Source of the DNA: Photobacterium proteolyticum
Lineage (GTDB): Bacteria; Pseudomonadota; Gammaproteobacteria; Enterobacterales; Vibrionaceae
Length of the DNA: 62,579 nt
NCBI RefSeq assembly: GCF_001939735.1
Contig: NZ_MJIL01000094.1
Span: 1-62,579, forward strand
Reading direction: 5' to 3'
Shown here: positions 26,643-35,650 of the stretch, one piece after another
How the letters are laid out: each line of letters begins with the position of its first letter
How positions within the stretch are numbered: position 1 is the first letter of the stretch
Notes under the pieces: generated by a model
The model's input: only the letters and a program-made list of their open reading frames with translations
Databases searched by the model: none
Told to the model about the DNA's origin: nothing
Position numbers and translations under genes: made by a program

Positions 26643-26852
26643 CTAACTAATAGTGCTTGTGTTTTTCTCAATCCAAACATGCTGAAGTACATACATAATG
26701 ACGTTCCGTAAATATAATGCGATATCAAAATCACTCTGGTATTCACAAGAGTCCTGCACTCCAAATGACATCACTCGGCTATTGCCAACTGCTTGCCACG
26801 CATTCACGCTAAAAATAAGTATGCTAATAATACCAATAGACTCAATATGCAA
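26643..26852 (-). CDS. possible small secreted protein
   Basis: This 69-codon frame begins with TTG and encodes a hydrophobic N-terminus (IGIISILIFSVNAWQA) resembling a signal peptide with cleavage after NAWA-like residues, then about 50 polar residues with one cysteine. There is no strong ribosome binding site. It is 36 bp upstream of the membrane protein gene on the same strand, so it could be co-transcribed. It could equally be a chance frame. Confidence 0.3.
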   Translation of the reverse strand: MHIESIGIISILIFSVNAWQAVGNSRVMSFGVQDSCEYQSDFDIALYLRNVIMYVLQHVWIEKNTSTIS

Positions 26853-26974
26853 CTTGATTTGAGTCTAATTTATCAGTAAAAAAAGCCGAATTATCAGTCA
26901 GCAATTGTGAGGTTTGACACCCTCTGCTTACTGCAAGCATAAACAAGCGCCCCGTAACAGATGCAAAACCAATT

Positions 26975-27054
26975 ACCACTGTATAAACCACTGTATAAAC
27001 CACTGTATAAACCACTGTATAAACCACTGTATAAACCACTGTATAAACCACTGT
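26975..27054. repeat. 12-bp minisatellite, 6.7 copies
   Basis: Six perfect tandem copies of ACCACTGTATAA are followed by a partial eighth-nucleotide copy (ACCACTGT). Each unit contains CTGTAT, a LexA half-site sequence, though without the opposing ACAG half. The array lies about 200 bp upstream of the LexA box of sulA. On the minus strand the unit keeps an open frame, repeating VYTV. Confidence 0.92.
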
Positions 27055-27257
27055 CATTAGTGTGATATACCTCAATATTATCAACTCAATACATAACCAG
27101 CCCATTTTAACTTAGATACCTACTCAATTTGAGTCTGTACTAATATTCATTAATAAACAGTTGCTTATATTAAAAACCAGTCTTAGGGCGAAACTTCATT
27201 ATCCATTGATTGCGATTTTAACGACAAAAAGTGCTTGCAACCCTGCCTGAATAAAAC

Positions 27258-27277
27258 TACTGTATAGGCATACAGCA
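27258..27277 (+). promoter_or_regulatory. LexA box (SOS operator) of sulA
   Basis: TACTGTATAGGCATACAGCA contains CTGT-N8-ACAG and matches the LexA consensus closely. It lies 33 bp before the sulA start, where repressor would block transcription. Confidence 0.9.
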
Positions 27278-27310
27278 TGTATAAATAACCACTAGTAAGG
27301 ATGACGAACA

Positions 27311-27784
27311 ATGACAGCACTATTTGACAACCTACAATCGGTTTCTGCATCACAAGTCTATAAATCTTCTTTTGCAACCCTTACTAGTTCACCAGCGCTT
27401 GTCCAACCGGTAAAGTGCCCTATTGAGGTTTGCTTCTCAGATGAAAAGCAGACCCAACTGGCCTACTTCCTCCGTATTTTGAAGCAGGCCAGTCAACAAA
27501 GCCGCTGGATCATGTTTATCGGTGATGAAGCCATGCTTGACAAAAACCTGCTTCAAAGCGCTGGTGTCGACTTGAACAAAGTGCTGTTGTTAAAAAATAA
27601 AAAAGGATTGTCTGATCAGGCATTAATGGAAAAGGCACTACACACAGGAAATTGCAGTGCTGTTATTGCAACGGGTGATGTTGAGGATTTCGAGTGCGCG
27701 GGCATTCGTCATGCTGCAGAAGCTGGTTCATCTTATGCTTTTGTCATTAATCGCCACAGCAAATCAAAAGTGACCATACATTAG
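27311..27784 (+). CDS. sulA: SOS cell-division inhibitor SulA
   Basis: This 157-residue protein resembles SulA, which binds FtsZ and blocks ring formation while DNA damage is repaired. The RecA-like core is visible as AYFLRILKQASQQSRWIMFIGDE, given here in two parts (AYFLRILKQAS and RWIMFIGDEA), followed by LLLKNKKGLSDQALMEKAL and CSAVIATGDV. The strongest support is the LexA operator at 27258. AAGGA precedes the ATG by nine bases. The C-terminus (RHSKSKVTIH) is basic and may serve as the Lon-recognition end, as in E. coli. Confidence 0.88.
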   Translation: MTALFDNLQSVSASQVYKSSFATLTSSPALVQPVKCPIEVCFSDEKQTQLAYFLRILKQASQQSRWIMFIGDEAMLDKNLLQSAGVDLNKVLLLKNKKGLSDQALMEKALHTGNCSAVIATGDVEDFECAGIRHAAEAGSSYAFVINRHSKSKVTIH

Positions 27785-27823
27785 TTAACCTGTGCAAATT
27801 CCAACCAGCAAGGAGCCACTAAA

Positions 27824-27847
27824 TAATTATTATTGGTGGCTTTTTTG
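27824..27847 (+). terminator. sulA terminator
   Basis: AGCCAC and GTGGCT pair across an AT-rich loop and are followed by TTTTTT. Confidence 0.75.
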
Positions 27848-27981
27848 ATCCAGTACAACAAACAGTGCTATTAACTGCCTTTTGAGCAATATGCGTCGCA
27901 TTTCTTGTGCAATAAGCAGTGAAACCATAATAAAATGCCTAGCACGTACAAAATGTTAGTCATTTAAACCGGATCTATAAA

Positions 27982-29388
27982 ATGGAAAAGAAACTAGGGT
28001 TGGGTGCATTAACAGCGCTCGTTATCGGTTCAATGATTGGAGCCGGAGTCTTCAGCCTTCCCCAAAACATGGCCAACGTGGCCAGCCCTGCTGCCGTGAT
28101 GATTGGATGGACAATCACGGGAATCGGAATGATTTTTCTCGCACTCTCCTTTCAACATTTATCCAGACTTAAACCAGAAATTGAAAGCGGCGTATTTGGC
28201 TATGCCCAAGCCGGTTTTGGAGACTTCATTGGCTTTTGTTCAGCATGGGGCTACTGGTTGAGCGCCATGCTTGCCAATGTCTCCTACCTGGTTATTGTCT
28301 TTAGTACGCTTGGAATGCTGTTTGACCAACCAGACATGATATTGTTCGGTGATGGCAATACCTGGCTAGCCGTCGCAGGAGCATCCATTCTGCTCTGGGT
28401 AGTTCACGCTCTCGTGAAACGCGGTGTCCAAACTGCCGCAGTGATCAATATGATCACAACCATTGCCAAACTGATCCCGCTGTTTCTTTTCATTTTCTGT
28501 GCTCTGATTGCCTTCCAATGGGATACCTTTGTTTTTGACTTCACCGGCATGCATTTTGACGAGCAGCATGATTTGCTGTCTCAGGTTAAAGGCACCATGC
28601 TCATAACAGTGTGGGTATTTATCGGTATCGAGGGTGCGGTTGTTGTTTCAGGCCGAGCTAAGAGCCGCAAAGATATTGGCCGTGCAACGATATTAGGCTT
28701 ACTGACCGCCCTTACTATCTATGTGCTGGTGACATTACTTTCTATGGGCGTGATCAGTACCGAACAGCTGGCTACCTATCAGAACCCGTCCATGGCGCGA
28801 GTACTGACAGAAATTTTAGGCCCCTGGGGTTCAGTCATCATTGGCTGTGGGCTATTGATTTCTGTTTGTGGCGCCTTCTTGAGCTGGACAGTATTGGCTT
28901 CTGAAGCCCCTTACCTTGGCGCAAAAGACAACATGTTCCCGAAAAGCCTAGCCCGGCAAAACAAAGCCGGCAGCCCGGTGAATGCCCTACTGCTGACAAA
29001 CGGCTGCGTTCAGATTTCATTGTTTTTTGTTGTTTTTGCGGGTAGTACCTACGATATGCTGCTGGCAATCGCATCTGAAATGATTCTGGTTCCTTACTTC
29101 CTCGTTGGTGCCTATACGCTGAAACTGGCTATCGAGCGAAAGGATCGAGGCTCATTGTTCTGGGTCGGTTTGGGTGCAAGCCTTTACGGTATTTGGTTAC
29201 TCTACGCGTCTGGCCTGAACTACCTGCTACTGTCCGCGTTGCTGTACTTGCCTGGGTTATATTTCTATATCAAGGCTAAGCGAGAGCAAAATACAGATAT
29301 CTTTGTCGGCTCTGAGAAAGCTGCAGCCAGCCTCCTGACCGTCGCAGCATGCCTTGCAGTGGGCATGCTATGGCAGGGAATGATCTGA
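27982..29388 (+). CDS. basic amino-acid antiporter, ArcD/APC type
   Basis: The 468-residue integral membrane protein has about 12-13 helices. It starts with the APC signature GLGALTALVIGSMIGAGVFS (split: GLGALTALVIGS, MIGAGVFSLP). The pattern fits the basic amino acid/polyamine antiporter group, which exchanges arginine for ornithine or agmatine, or lysine for cadaverine. A SEAPYLGAKDNMFPK-type loop is also typical. No arginine deiminase or decarboxylase gene lies next to it, so the exact exchange pair is unknown. It is monocistronic, with its own terminator. Confidence 0.87.
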   Translation: MEKKLGLGALTALVIGSMIGAGVFSLPQNMANVASPAAVMIGWTITGIGMIFLALSFQHLSRLKPEIESGVFGYAQAGFGDFIGFCSAWGYWLSAMLANVSYLVIVFSTLGMLFDQPDMILFGDGNTWLAVAGASILLWVVHALVKRGVQTAAVINMITTIAKLIPLFLFIFCALIAFQWDTFVFDFTGMHFDEQHDLLSQVKGTMLITVWVFIGIEGAVVVSGRAKSRKDIGRATILGLLTALTIYVLVTLLSMGVISTEQLATYQNPSMARVLTEILGPWGSVIIGCGLLISVCGAFLSWTVLASEAPYLGAKDNMFPKSLARQNKAGSPVNALLLTNGCVQISLFFVVFAGSTYDMLLAIASEMILVPYFLVGAYTLKLAIERKDRGSLFWVGLGASLYGIWLLYASGLNYLLLSALLYLPGLYFYIKAKREQNTDIFVGSEKAAASLLTVAACLAVGMLWQGMI

Positions 29389-29404
29389 GTTATCACCAAT
29401 CAAG

Positions 29405-29434
29405 AAAAAAGCCAGCTTAACAGCTGGCTTTTTA
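29405..29434 (+). terminator. terminator of the amino-acid antiporter gene
   Basis: AAAAAAGCCAGC-TTAACA-GCTGGCTTTTTAT has A- and T-runs on both sides and probably also serves the convergent gene at 29458. Confidence 0.88.
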
Positions 29435-29457
29435 TTTGATTTCAAACAACTCGGCAT

Positions 29458-29862
29458 TTAAGGCTCAACCATGTGAACTCTCAGTTCCTCACCATTATCA
29501 GACGCCATGGTAATCCTACAACTGGCTCTGCTTTCAATCTGATCAAGCTGCTCACTTTCCAGGGCATACGGCAAAGTAATCAACAATTCGTCAATCTGTT
29601 CAGCTCGTGCCAAGCGCAGCAAACGGATCAAATTATTCGAATCACTGGTATTGGTTGACAGCACTTTTAATGCCTGCATCTGTAATTTTTCTGACTCGGT
29701 TAATTCTTTTGGCAATGAAGATGTCCATGAAATTTCAAATGCCGGAATTAACGCCTTTAATGCATCGCTAAAAGTCATCCTATGTTTACAAGATGCAGAT
29801 AAGAACGATGTGTAATCAAACACGACGTTACTATTTTTTGAGATTTCAACTGATGTTTCCAT
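29458..29862 (-). CDS. hypothetical soluble protein
   Basis: From the ATG at 29862, which follows AAGGA, the protein has 134 residues and no membrane segment. Helix-forming blocks (ESEKLQMQALKVLST, NLIRLLRLARAEQIDELLI) dominate, with three cysteines. I do not recognise a family. It is convergent with the antiporter gene and has a 400-bp upstream region. Confidence 0.6.
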   Translation of the reverse strand: METSVEISKNSNVVFDYTSFLSASCKHRMTFSDALKALIPAFEISWTSSLPKELTESEKLQMQALKVLSTNTSDSNNLIRLLRLARAEQIDELLITLPYALESEQLDQIESRASCRITMASDNGEELRVHMVEP

Positions 29863-30274
29863 AATCATCCTTAAAAGAAACATAACCACTGTTGTTGCGA
29901 CTCAGTGTGACGATTGGCATCTACTTGTAACCGTATTCAACTATACGACTAACTTGTTTCTGAGGAATTGTTTATTTTTCAAAATTTGCGTCTGATCTTA
30001 CTTTTATAGCCTAAAAACCAATATTAAAATACCTAACAAACAATTGATTAACATCAACAAAACTTTCAAAACACATGCTTCACGTTGCTGAAATATTGAC
30101 CTAACCTACAATTTTCTTCACTTTCTTTCGCGAAACCGCATAACAAGCACAAACAAAGCAACACAGATAAAACATATGGTTAACAATTAATGTTCTATCT
30201 ATTATTACTTTGCTTAATATAATTTTATGCTGATAAGATTTTATTCCCTGAAAGCATCCTTATGACTGTGTTAT
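29863..30274. other. AT-rich intergenic region, no gene seen
   Basis: The stretch holds the promoter side of the hypothetical gene at 29458-29862 and the 3' side of glgC. It is AT-rich throughout. No hairpin with a T-run was found after glgC, so the termination site of glgC is unclear. Confidence 0.4.
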
Positions 30275-31495
30275 CTAGGAAAATTGTTGAGGCGCAGAAA
30301 TAACAACCACACCATTTTCTGACACGTGAAATCGTTCTTTATCTTGCTTTTTATTTACACCAATTATGGTACCTGGAGGAATATTAACATTTTTATCTAT
30401 AATACAATTTTCAAGGTGTGAGTCAGCCCCAATGGTGACGCCTTCAAATAAAATACTGTTTATCACCACTGCTGAATTTTCGATTGTAACCTGTGGAAAT
30501 AATATTGAATTTTGTGCTGAACCGCCGGAAATAACGACGCCACTTGAGATAATCGAATTAATAAAAATACCCTCGTTACCAGCCGCCGATGAAACGGTAC
30601 GTGCCGGAGGTAGTTGAGGCTCATAAGTACGGATCGGCCAGTCCTGCTGGTACAGTTGCAATGGCGGTTGTACCTTTAACAAATCCATGTTCGATTGATA
30701 ATACGCATCAATTGTGCCGACATCACGCCAGTAGGCGTCCTGGCTTACACGTCCCTCTTCCCCACCGAACTGATATGCAAAGACACTTTGATTGTCGATT
30801 AGCCCCGGAATGATATCTTTACCGAAATCATGACTAGAATGCGGGTTGATAGCATCACTCTCTAACGAACTGATCAGAGCATCAATCGAAAAGATATAAA
30901 TCCCCATAGAAACCAAACTGGAATCCGGCTTATTGGGAATAGCAGACGGGGTTTCAGGCTTTTCGGCAAACTGTGTCACCTGAAACTGATTATTGACAGC
31001 CATGACACCAAAAGAACGTGCTTCATCCCTGGGCACTTCCATACAGGCGACTGTCAACTCAGCACCTGACTCTTTATGGTGCTTCAGCATTGGTGCATAG
31101 TCCATGCGATAAATATGATCACCAGAAAGGACAACGACATACTTGGCTGCACTACGAGAAAGCAAATATAAGTTCTGGTAAATAGCATCAGCTGTGCCCT
31201 GGTACCAACTATCACCGGTACGCATCTGCGGCGGAACAGCAGTGATGTACTCACCCAGCTCGGGATTAAAGATCGACCAGCCATCACGAAGGTGCTTCTG
31301 AAGTGAATGGGACTTATATTGTGTCAGTACCAGTATCTGCCTTAATCCGGAATGCAGACAGTTCGCCAGGGTAAAATCGATAATCCGATACTTCCCGCCG
31401 AAAGGTACCGCTGGTTTTGCGCGATTATCTGTAAGCGGTGACAAGCGCTTCCCTTCTCCACCAGCCAGAATGACTGTTATGGTCTCATCTTTCAT
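30275..31495 (-). CDS. glgC: glucose-1-phosphate adenylyltransferase
   Basis: It makes ADP-glucose from glucose-1-phosphate and ATP, the committed step of glycogen synthesis. The 406-residue protein has the nucleotidyltransferase domain with ILAGGEGKRLSPLTDNRAKP (residues 8-27), GTADAIYQNL and LSGDHIYRMDY, then a left-handed beta-helix domain. The open frame continues to 31537, but GGGG seven bases before the ATG at 31495 decides the start. No other glg gene is adjacent, so glycogen genes are scattered here. Confidence 0.95.
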   Translation of the reverse strand: MKDETITVILAGGEGKRLSPLTDNRAKPAVPFGGKYRIIDFTLANCLHSGLRQILVLTQYKSHSLQKHLRDGWSIFNPELGEYITAVPPQMRTGDSWYQGTADAIYQNLYLLSRSAAKYVVVLSGDHIYRMDYAPMLKHHKESGAELTVACMEVPRDEARSFGVMAVNNQFQVTQFAEKPETPSAIPNKPDSSLVSMGIYIFSIDALISSLESDAINPHSSHDFGKDIIPGLIDNQSVFAYQFGGEEGRVSQDAYWRDVGTIDAYYQSNMDLLKVQPPLQLYQQDWPIRTYEPQLPPARTVSSAAGNEGIFINSIISSGVVISGGSAQNSILFPQVTIENSAVVINSILFEGVTIGADSHLENCIIDKNVNIPPGTIIGVNKKQDKERFHVSENGVVVISAPQQFS

Positions 31496-31710
31496 CGGAT
31501 AACCCCTTTTTCGTTTGACTTGAAACATTAACAGCAAAGATCAAGCCAGTATTTGGATCCTCTTCGACTTCAGCACAACCTTGTTGCTCTTCTGCTCTAG
31601 TACCGCTTTTGGCGGACGTACGACGAACAAACACGTCGCTCCGTTGCACCATAACCGGGATGACAGTAGTGCATTGCACTTAGTTGGAGCACCATCAGTT
31701 GAATATAAAA

Positions 31711-31744
31711 GAAAAAGCCTTGCAAAAGTTTGATCCGAAGGCTT
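31711..31744 (-). terminator. intrinsic terminator in the glgC upstream region
   Basis: Read on the minus strand, AAGCCTT/AAGGCTT pairs around a 16-base loop and is followed by TTTTTCTTTT. It lies about 215 bp upstream of glgC in the same orientation, with no supported gene in front of it. It may end a leader (attenuation) or a small RNA. Confidence 0.6.
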
Positions 31745-32153
31745 GTGTTAGAATCGCTGACCCACGTACGATATGGCAGTTAAGTGGTGCGAATGATTCA
31801 ATGCCGTATATGAGTCTACTGACTTTAATAACTCACTTGCCAAAGATAAATTTGTTGTTCTAACCGTATTCTTTACTTTCAATTTTGCTCACATTTTCTA
31901 ATGCTACTCTAATTAACCCTATAAACGTTACCAGTTTAATACTGTTGTGTTAGTCATAATTCTTATAAAAGATAATTTTATTACTTTTGATATAATTAAT
32001 CATTATTGATTTATAACATAGCCTATATCCAGCATAATATTGACAAGGCTACCAGCCTAGGCTTAACTTCGTTCTGAGGCCTTTCCACTCTATTTCTCAT
32101 ATAGATAATCATTGTTCAAATAGCGATTAATCATTATTTACCGAGGGGTTAAA
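31745..32153. other. intergenic region upstream of the amidohydrolase operon
   Basis: The region is AT-rich and contains a perfect 13-bp direct repeat ATTAATCATTATT at 31995-32007 and 32126-32138. The second copy lies just before the ribosome binding site of the amidohydrolase gene. A Fur-like GATAATCATT lies at 32104-32113. Either could be an operator. No gene is supported. Confidence 0.45.
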
Positions 32154-33545
32154 ATGAAGATTTTTGTTCTTATTCCTACGCTAATTGTAATGAGCGCTAT
32201 GGTTTATGCTACAGAAGAAAATCTTAGCGAAAAGCAAGTAGAACAAATTGTTTTCAAAAATGTCGCTATTTTTAATGGCATCGAAAATAAACTGTTTGAA
32301 AACCACCATGTCCTCGTTGAAGGAAATATCATCAAAACAATTTCTGCCGAGGAGATTGATTCGCGAAGCGATGCGACTGTCATTGATGGTACAGGCAAAA
32401 CCCTCACGCCTGGTTTTATTGAAAACCACGCCCACTTGATGCTAATGGGACCCAACTTACCGGCCATGGAGGCCGATAAAACGTGGGAAGATTTTGCTAT
32501 CCATGGCACTCGGATGGCTAAAATGTATCTCATGCAAGGCTTCACAACAGTACGCGATGCTGGTGGCGCTAACGGCGGTCTGAGAAGAGCTATTGATGCA
32601 GGAGAGATTATTGGTCCTCGTTACTATCCATCAGGAGCATTTCTTGGCACTCGAGGAGGGCACGCTGACTTTGCAAACTACTCGGCCCCTGTTGGTACGG
32701 AAACAAACTTCGGCCGCTTAAATCTTTCACAAGAAGTCGATAGCATTGCAGAGGTTAAAAAGTACGCCCGTAACAACTTTCGTATGGGCGCAACACAGCT
32801 AAAGTACATGCAATCTGGCGGGGTGGTATCTGCATTTGATCCCTGGCAGCTTCTGGCTGGTTCCCCTGAAGAGATTGAAGCCGCAGTAGCTGTTGCTGAG
32901 AGTTATGGCAGCTATGTCATGGCTCACTCTTATCGTAAAGAGGCAATCCTGAATGCGCTCGATGCCGGGGTCCTTTCTATCGAGCATGGCTTCGCTTTTG
33001 ACTGTGAAATAGCTGAAAAAATGAATGAAAAAGGCGCATATATAACCACGAACCTGACAGCATTTGACCCTGGCCTGTTAGATATTCCAGCAGTAAAAAA
33101 TGTCCCTTCTAGCCTGGCGAAAGCGAAATCAGCAACCGAAACATTTAAAAACTACATACCAAACATGAAGAAATGCCCGGTTAAACGAGGGTTCCAAACT
33201 GACTGTGTAGGCTCTGTCGATGCATGTAACATTCAAATCGCTTACGAAAAGCACTTAAATAACGAGTTCTTCGGCTCTTATGAATCATTAAAAACGATGA
33301 CGTCAATCGGCGGGGAGATTTCTAAACTGACAGGTGACTTCACCAACCCTTACCCTAGCGCTAAATTGGGGGTAATTGAAGCTGGTGCTTATGCCGACAT
33401 CCTATTGCTAGATGGCAACCCGTTAGAAAACTTTTCTGTGGTCGGTACTGGCGACAAATGGTTTGGCGCAGAAAAACGCCCGGAAAGTCCCGAGACGATT
33501 CGGCTAATCATGAAAGATGGTGTTATCTATAAAAATACTCTCTAG
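32154..33545 (+). CDS. periplasmic amidohydrolase-family protein
   Basis: The 463-residue protein has a signal peptide (about 19 residues, MVYAT), so the enzyme is exported. Metal ligands of the amidohydrolase superfamily are visible: HAH at 92-94 (IENHAHL), a likely carbamylated Lys in ATQLKYMQSGG, His in YVMAHSYRKEA and SIEHGF, and an Asp in GFQTDCVGS. It resembles imidazolonepropionase- and prolidase-like (Xaa-Pro) members. The substrate is unknown. It heads a three-gene operon with DUF3299 and an OprB-like porin, which suggests scavenging of some external compound. Confidence 0.85.
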   Translation: MKIFVLIPTLIVMSAMVYATEENLSEKQVEQIVFKNVAIFNGIENKLFENHHVLVEGNIIKTISAEEIDSRSDATVIDGTGKTLTPGFIENHAHLMLMGPNLPAMEADKTWEDFAIHGTRMAKMYLMQGFTTVRDAGGANGGLRRAIDAGEIIGPRYYPSGAFLGTRGGHADFANYSAPVGTETNFGRLNLSQEVDSIAEVKKYARNNFRMGATQLKYMQSGGVVSAFDPWQLLAGSPEEIEAAVAVAESYGSYVMAHSYRKEAILNALDAGVLSIEHGFAFDCEIAEKMNEKGAYITTNLTAFDPGLLDIPAVKNVPSSLAKAKSATETFKNYIPNMKKCPVKRGFQTDCVGSVDACNIQIAYEKHLNNEFFGSYESLKTMTSIGGEISKLTGDFTNPYPSAKLGVIEAGAYADILLLDGNPLENFSVVGTGDKWFGAEKRPESPETIRLIMKDGVIYKNTL

Positions 33546-33597
33546 CTTCACCTACCTTTCGCTCTGTTGCTTTAGAAATTAGAAGTAAGGAAGCATA

Positions 33598-34233
33598 GTG
33601 TTGACGAGACTTATTCCATTTCTACTTACATTGGCATCTTTTAGTATTTTTGCCAATGAGATGATCACTCTTGACTGGCAAAAGCTCAGACCTGAAACGG
33701 CTCAAAATATGGTGACTCTTCCTGATCTCAGTTACGAAAACAGGCTGAAAATCCAACAAATATTCACCTTGATGAACTCTAGCTCCCAGCATGACCTGGA
33801 GCGTTTGAAATCAATGAAAGTGCAATTAAAATCGGAAGGTATCGATGCCGATGAACTGCTTGAGTTGCGAGAAGTATACATACAAACCCAGAAAAAGGCG
33901 GCGGAAACAACCACTAGGGCGTTCGATGGTAAAAAAGTTCGGATCCCTGGCTTTCTTGTCCCAATTGAATTTTCTGACGCTATGGTAACAACTGACTTTC
34001 TACTCGTACCGTTTGCTGGTGCGTGTATACATATGCCGCCACCTCCGCCAAACCAGATTATCCGCATCTCTTTCCCTGAAGGATATAAAATGAGAACGGT
34101 TCAACACCCAGTATGGGTCGAAGGAACCATCATCTCAAAGATCATGTCTGAAGAAGTCTATATTCTTGACGGCGCTAGTCACATCACTATGGGCTATAGT
34201 CTGAATGCTTCAAAAGTGTCTGATTATAGATAG
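33598..34233 (+). CDS. DUF3299-domain periplasmic protein
   Basis: The 211-residue protein has a signal peptide (about 19 residues, SIFAN) and the conserved DUF3299 block: KVRIPGFLVPIEF, TDFLLVPFAGACIHMPPPPP and VWVEGTI. The family is periplasmic, of unknown function, and often near ABC or efflux genes for metals or lipids. The start is GTG with AAGGAA upstream. It lies between the amidohydrolase and the porin with small gaps, so the three are probably one operon. Confidence 0.85.
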   Translation: MLTRLIPFLLTLASFSIFANEMITLDWQKLRPETAQNMVTLPDLSYENRLKIQQIFTLMNSSSQHDLERLKSMKVQLKSEGIDADELLELREVYIQTQKKAAETTTRAFDGKKVRIPGFLVPIEFSDAMVTTDFLLVPFAGACIHMPPPPPNQIIRISFPEGYKMRTVQHPVWVEGTIISKIMSEEVYILDGASHITMGYSLNASKVSDYR

Positions 34234-34246
34234 TTAAAGGTAGATT

Positions 34247-35491
34247 ATGCTACACACTAAGATCAACGTCAGCGTGGTACTGTTTGCGTCGTTGCTCCCA
34301 AGCGCTGTCTCGGCCGCAAATTTTGGTGGCCCTGATTCCGTAGACAATACTATTCAGGAACAGACTGCCCAAAAACGCTCATGGCGTGAAGAACTCGCAA
34401 AAGAAGGCGTTACTCTCGGAATCGATTATAATGCGGTTGGCTTTAATTCTGCTAATGGTAGCGAAGGGAATAGTGTGAATACCAGTGGTGGCGTGGCTCG
34501 TTTCTATGGACAGTGGGACATCGTGGGGCGTGATACTCAAAATATAGGTTCCTTAGTATGGAAAATTGAGCACCGTCATGCCTACTCTGATATCCCTCCT
34601 AAAGATTATGCCTTCCTTTCTAGCTTCAGTGGTAAAGAAAGCTTAGGCTACATAGGCCTTATTCAGCCAGCATTTAATGACCAAGGTGGTCGCCTTACGA
34701 ACCTTTATTGGAAGCAACGTCTAAACAACGGTAAAACCTCATTCATTGTGGGCTTTCAGGATGTAACCGACTATGTTGATACCTACGCTCTGGCTAGCCC
34801 ATGGACTGCATTCTCTAATTTAGCCTTCCAGACAGGTGCTGGAACAATCGGCCTACCAGATGATGGCCTATTGTCCCTCTCTGCAGGCCATATGATTACC
34901 AACAATATCTATGTCGTTGCGGGGATGGCGGATGCTAATGGGCGTTCGGATATTGAAGATGTGTTTGAAGGTTTTGATACTTTCTTTAACGACAACGACT
35001 TTTTTACCTCTGTAGAACTTGGCTGGACCGCCTCACAAGAACAGATATACACCGATAACATCCACCTAACCTACTGGCATATTGACCCGACATTTAATGA
35101 TGACGGAAGTGCCAGGCATAGTGCCCTTACAAGCCAAGGATTGAACTACTCATTCAGCTACTTTGTCACGCCGCATATCATGCCGTTCTTGCGCGGTGGT
35201 TTCTCACTTGAGGGCGATGCTGCACTGTATGAAACCTCGATATCGGCTGGATTTGGCTACTTTTCACTAGGTGCACAAAATAATAATCTTGGCCTTGCCA
35301 TTAACTGGAGTCAGGCAAACAAAGAGGCTTGGGGAACGAATGATAGCCAATCCGTCGTAGAGGTCTTCTACAACATGCAGTTTGGCGACTACTTTCAGCT
35401 CACTCCGGATCTACAGTGGATCAATAACCCGCTGCTTTCAGGCGAAAGCAATGCCTTTGTTCTTGGCCTTAGAGGGCGAATATTTATTTAG
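34247..35491 (+). CDS. OprB-type carbohydrate-selective porin
   Basis: The 414-residue protein has a signal peptide of about 22 residues (SAVSAAN), then alternating beta strands and a C-terminal LGLRGRIFI typical of an outer-membrane beta-barrel. Internal blocks WREELAKEGVTLGIDYN and the later GAGTIGLPDDG are characteristic of the OprB family, which passes glucose and other small solutes. It is the third gene of the operon and would let the enzyme's substrate cross the outer membrane. Confidence 0.85.
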   Translation: MLHTKINVSVVLFASLLPSAVSAANFGGPDSVDNTIQEQTAQKRSWREELAKEGVTLGIDYNAVGFNSANGSEGNSVNTSGGVARFYGQWDIVGRDTQNIGSLVWKIEHRHAYSDIPPKDYAFLSSFSGKESLGYIGLIQPAFNDQGGRLTNLYWKQRLNNGKTSFIVGFQDVTDYVDTYALASPWTAFSNLAFQTGAGTIGLPDDGLLSLSAGHMITNNIYVVAGMADANGRSDIEDVFEGFDTFFNDNDFFTSVELGWTASQEQIYTDNIHLTYWHIDPTFNDDGSARHSALTSQGLNYSFSYFVTPHIMPFLRGGFSLEGDAALYETSISAGFGYFSLGAQNNNLGLAINWSQANKEAWGTNDSQSVVEVFYNMQFGDYFQLTPDLQWINNPLLSGESNAFVLGLRGRIFI

Positions 35492-35597
35492 CATGTTGAA
35501 GTATGTCTAAGACATTAATCGTATGTAAGCGCTTTACTGTTGATACGGCTTATGGACGTTCAACGCTCACCAGGCTGCTGACTTTTTCCTCACAAGC

Positions 35598-35626
35598 AAA
35601 GGGGATGGCTTTGACCATCCCCTTTA
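35598..35626. terminator. hairpin between the porin gene and the convergent small gene
   Basis: AAAGGGGATGG-CTTTGA-CCATCCCCTTT forms a perfect 11-bp stem. It lies 107 bp after the porin stop and 25 bp beyond the stop of the 52-residue gene on the other strand. Confidence 0.75.
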
Positions 35627-35650
35627 CGTTAATTCAACCTGTGCTGAGCT

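Noticed and set aside
26975..27054. CRISPR-like tandem repeats
   Set aside because: The units are 12 bp, contiguous and without spacers, so this is a minisatellite.
26842..27105. 87-codon minus-strand frame running through the 12-bp repeat
   Set aside because: Its middle is only the repeated VYTV unit, which arises because the repeat length is a multiple of three. It has no ribosome binding site of note and no protein-like composition outside the repeat.
31485..31679. 64-codon frame overlapping the glgC start
   Set aside because: It overlaps the glgC ribosome binding site and first codons, has an odd composition, and lacks start signals.
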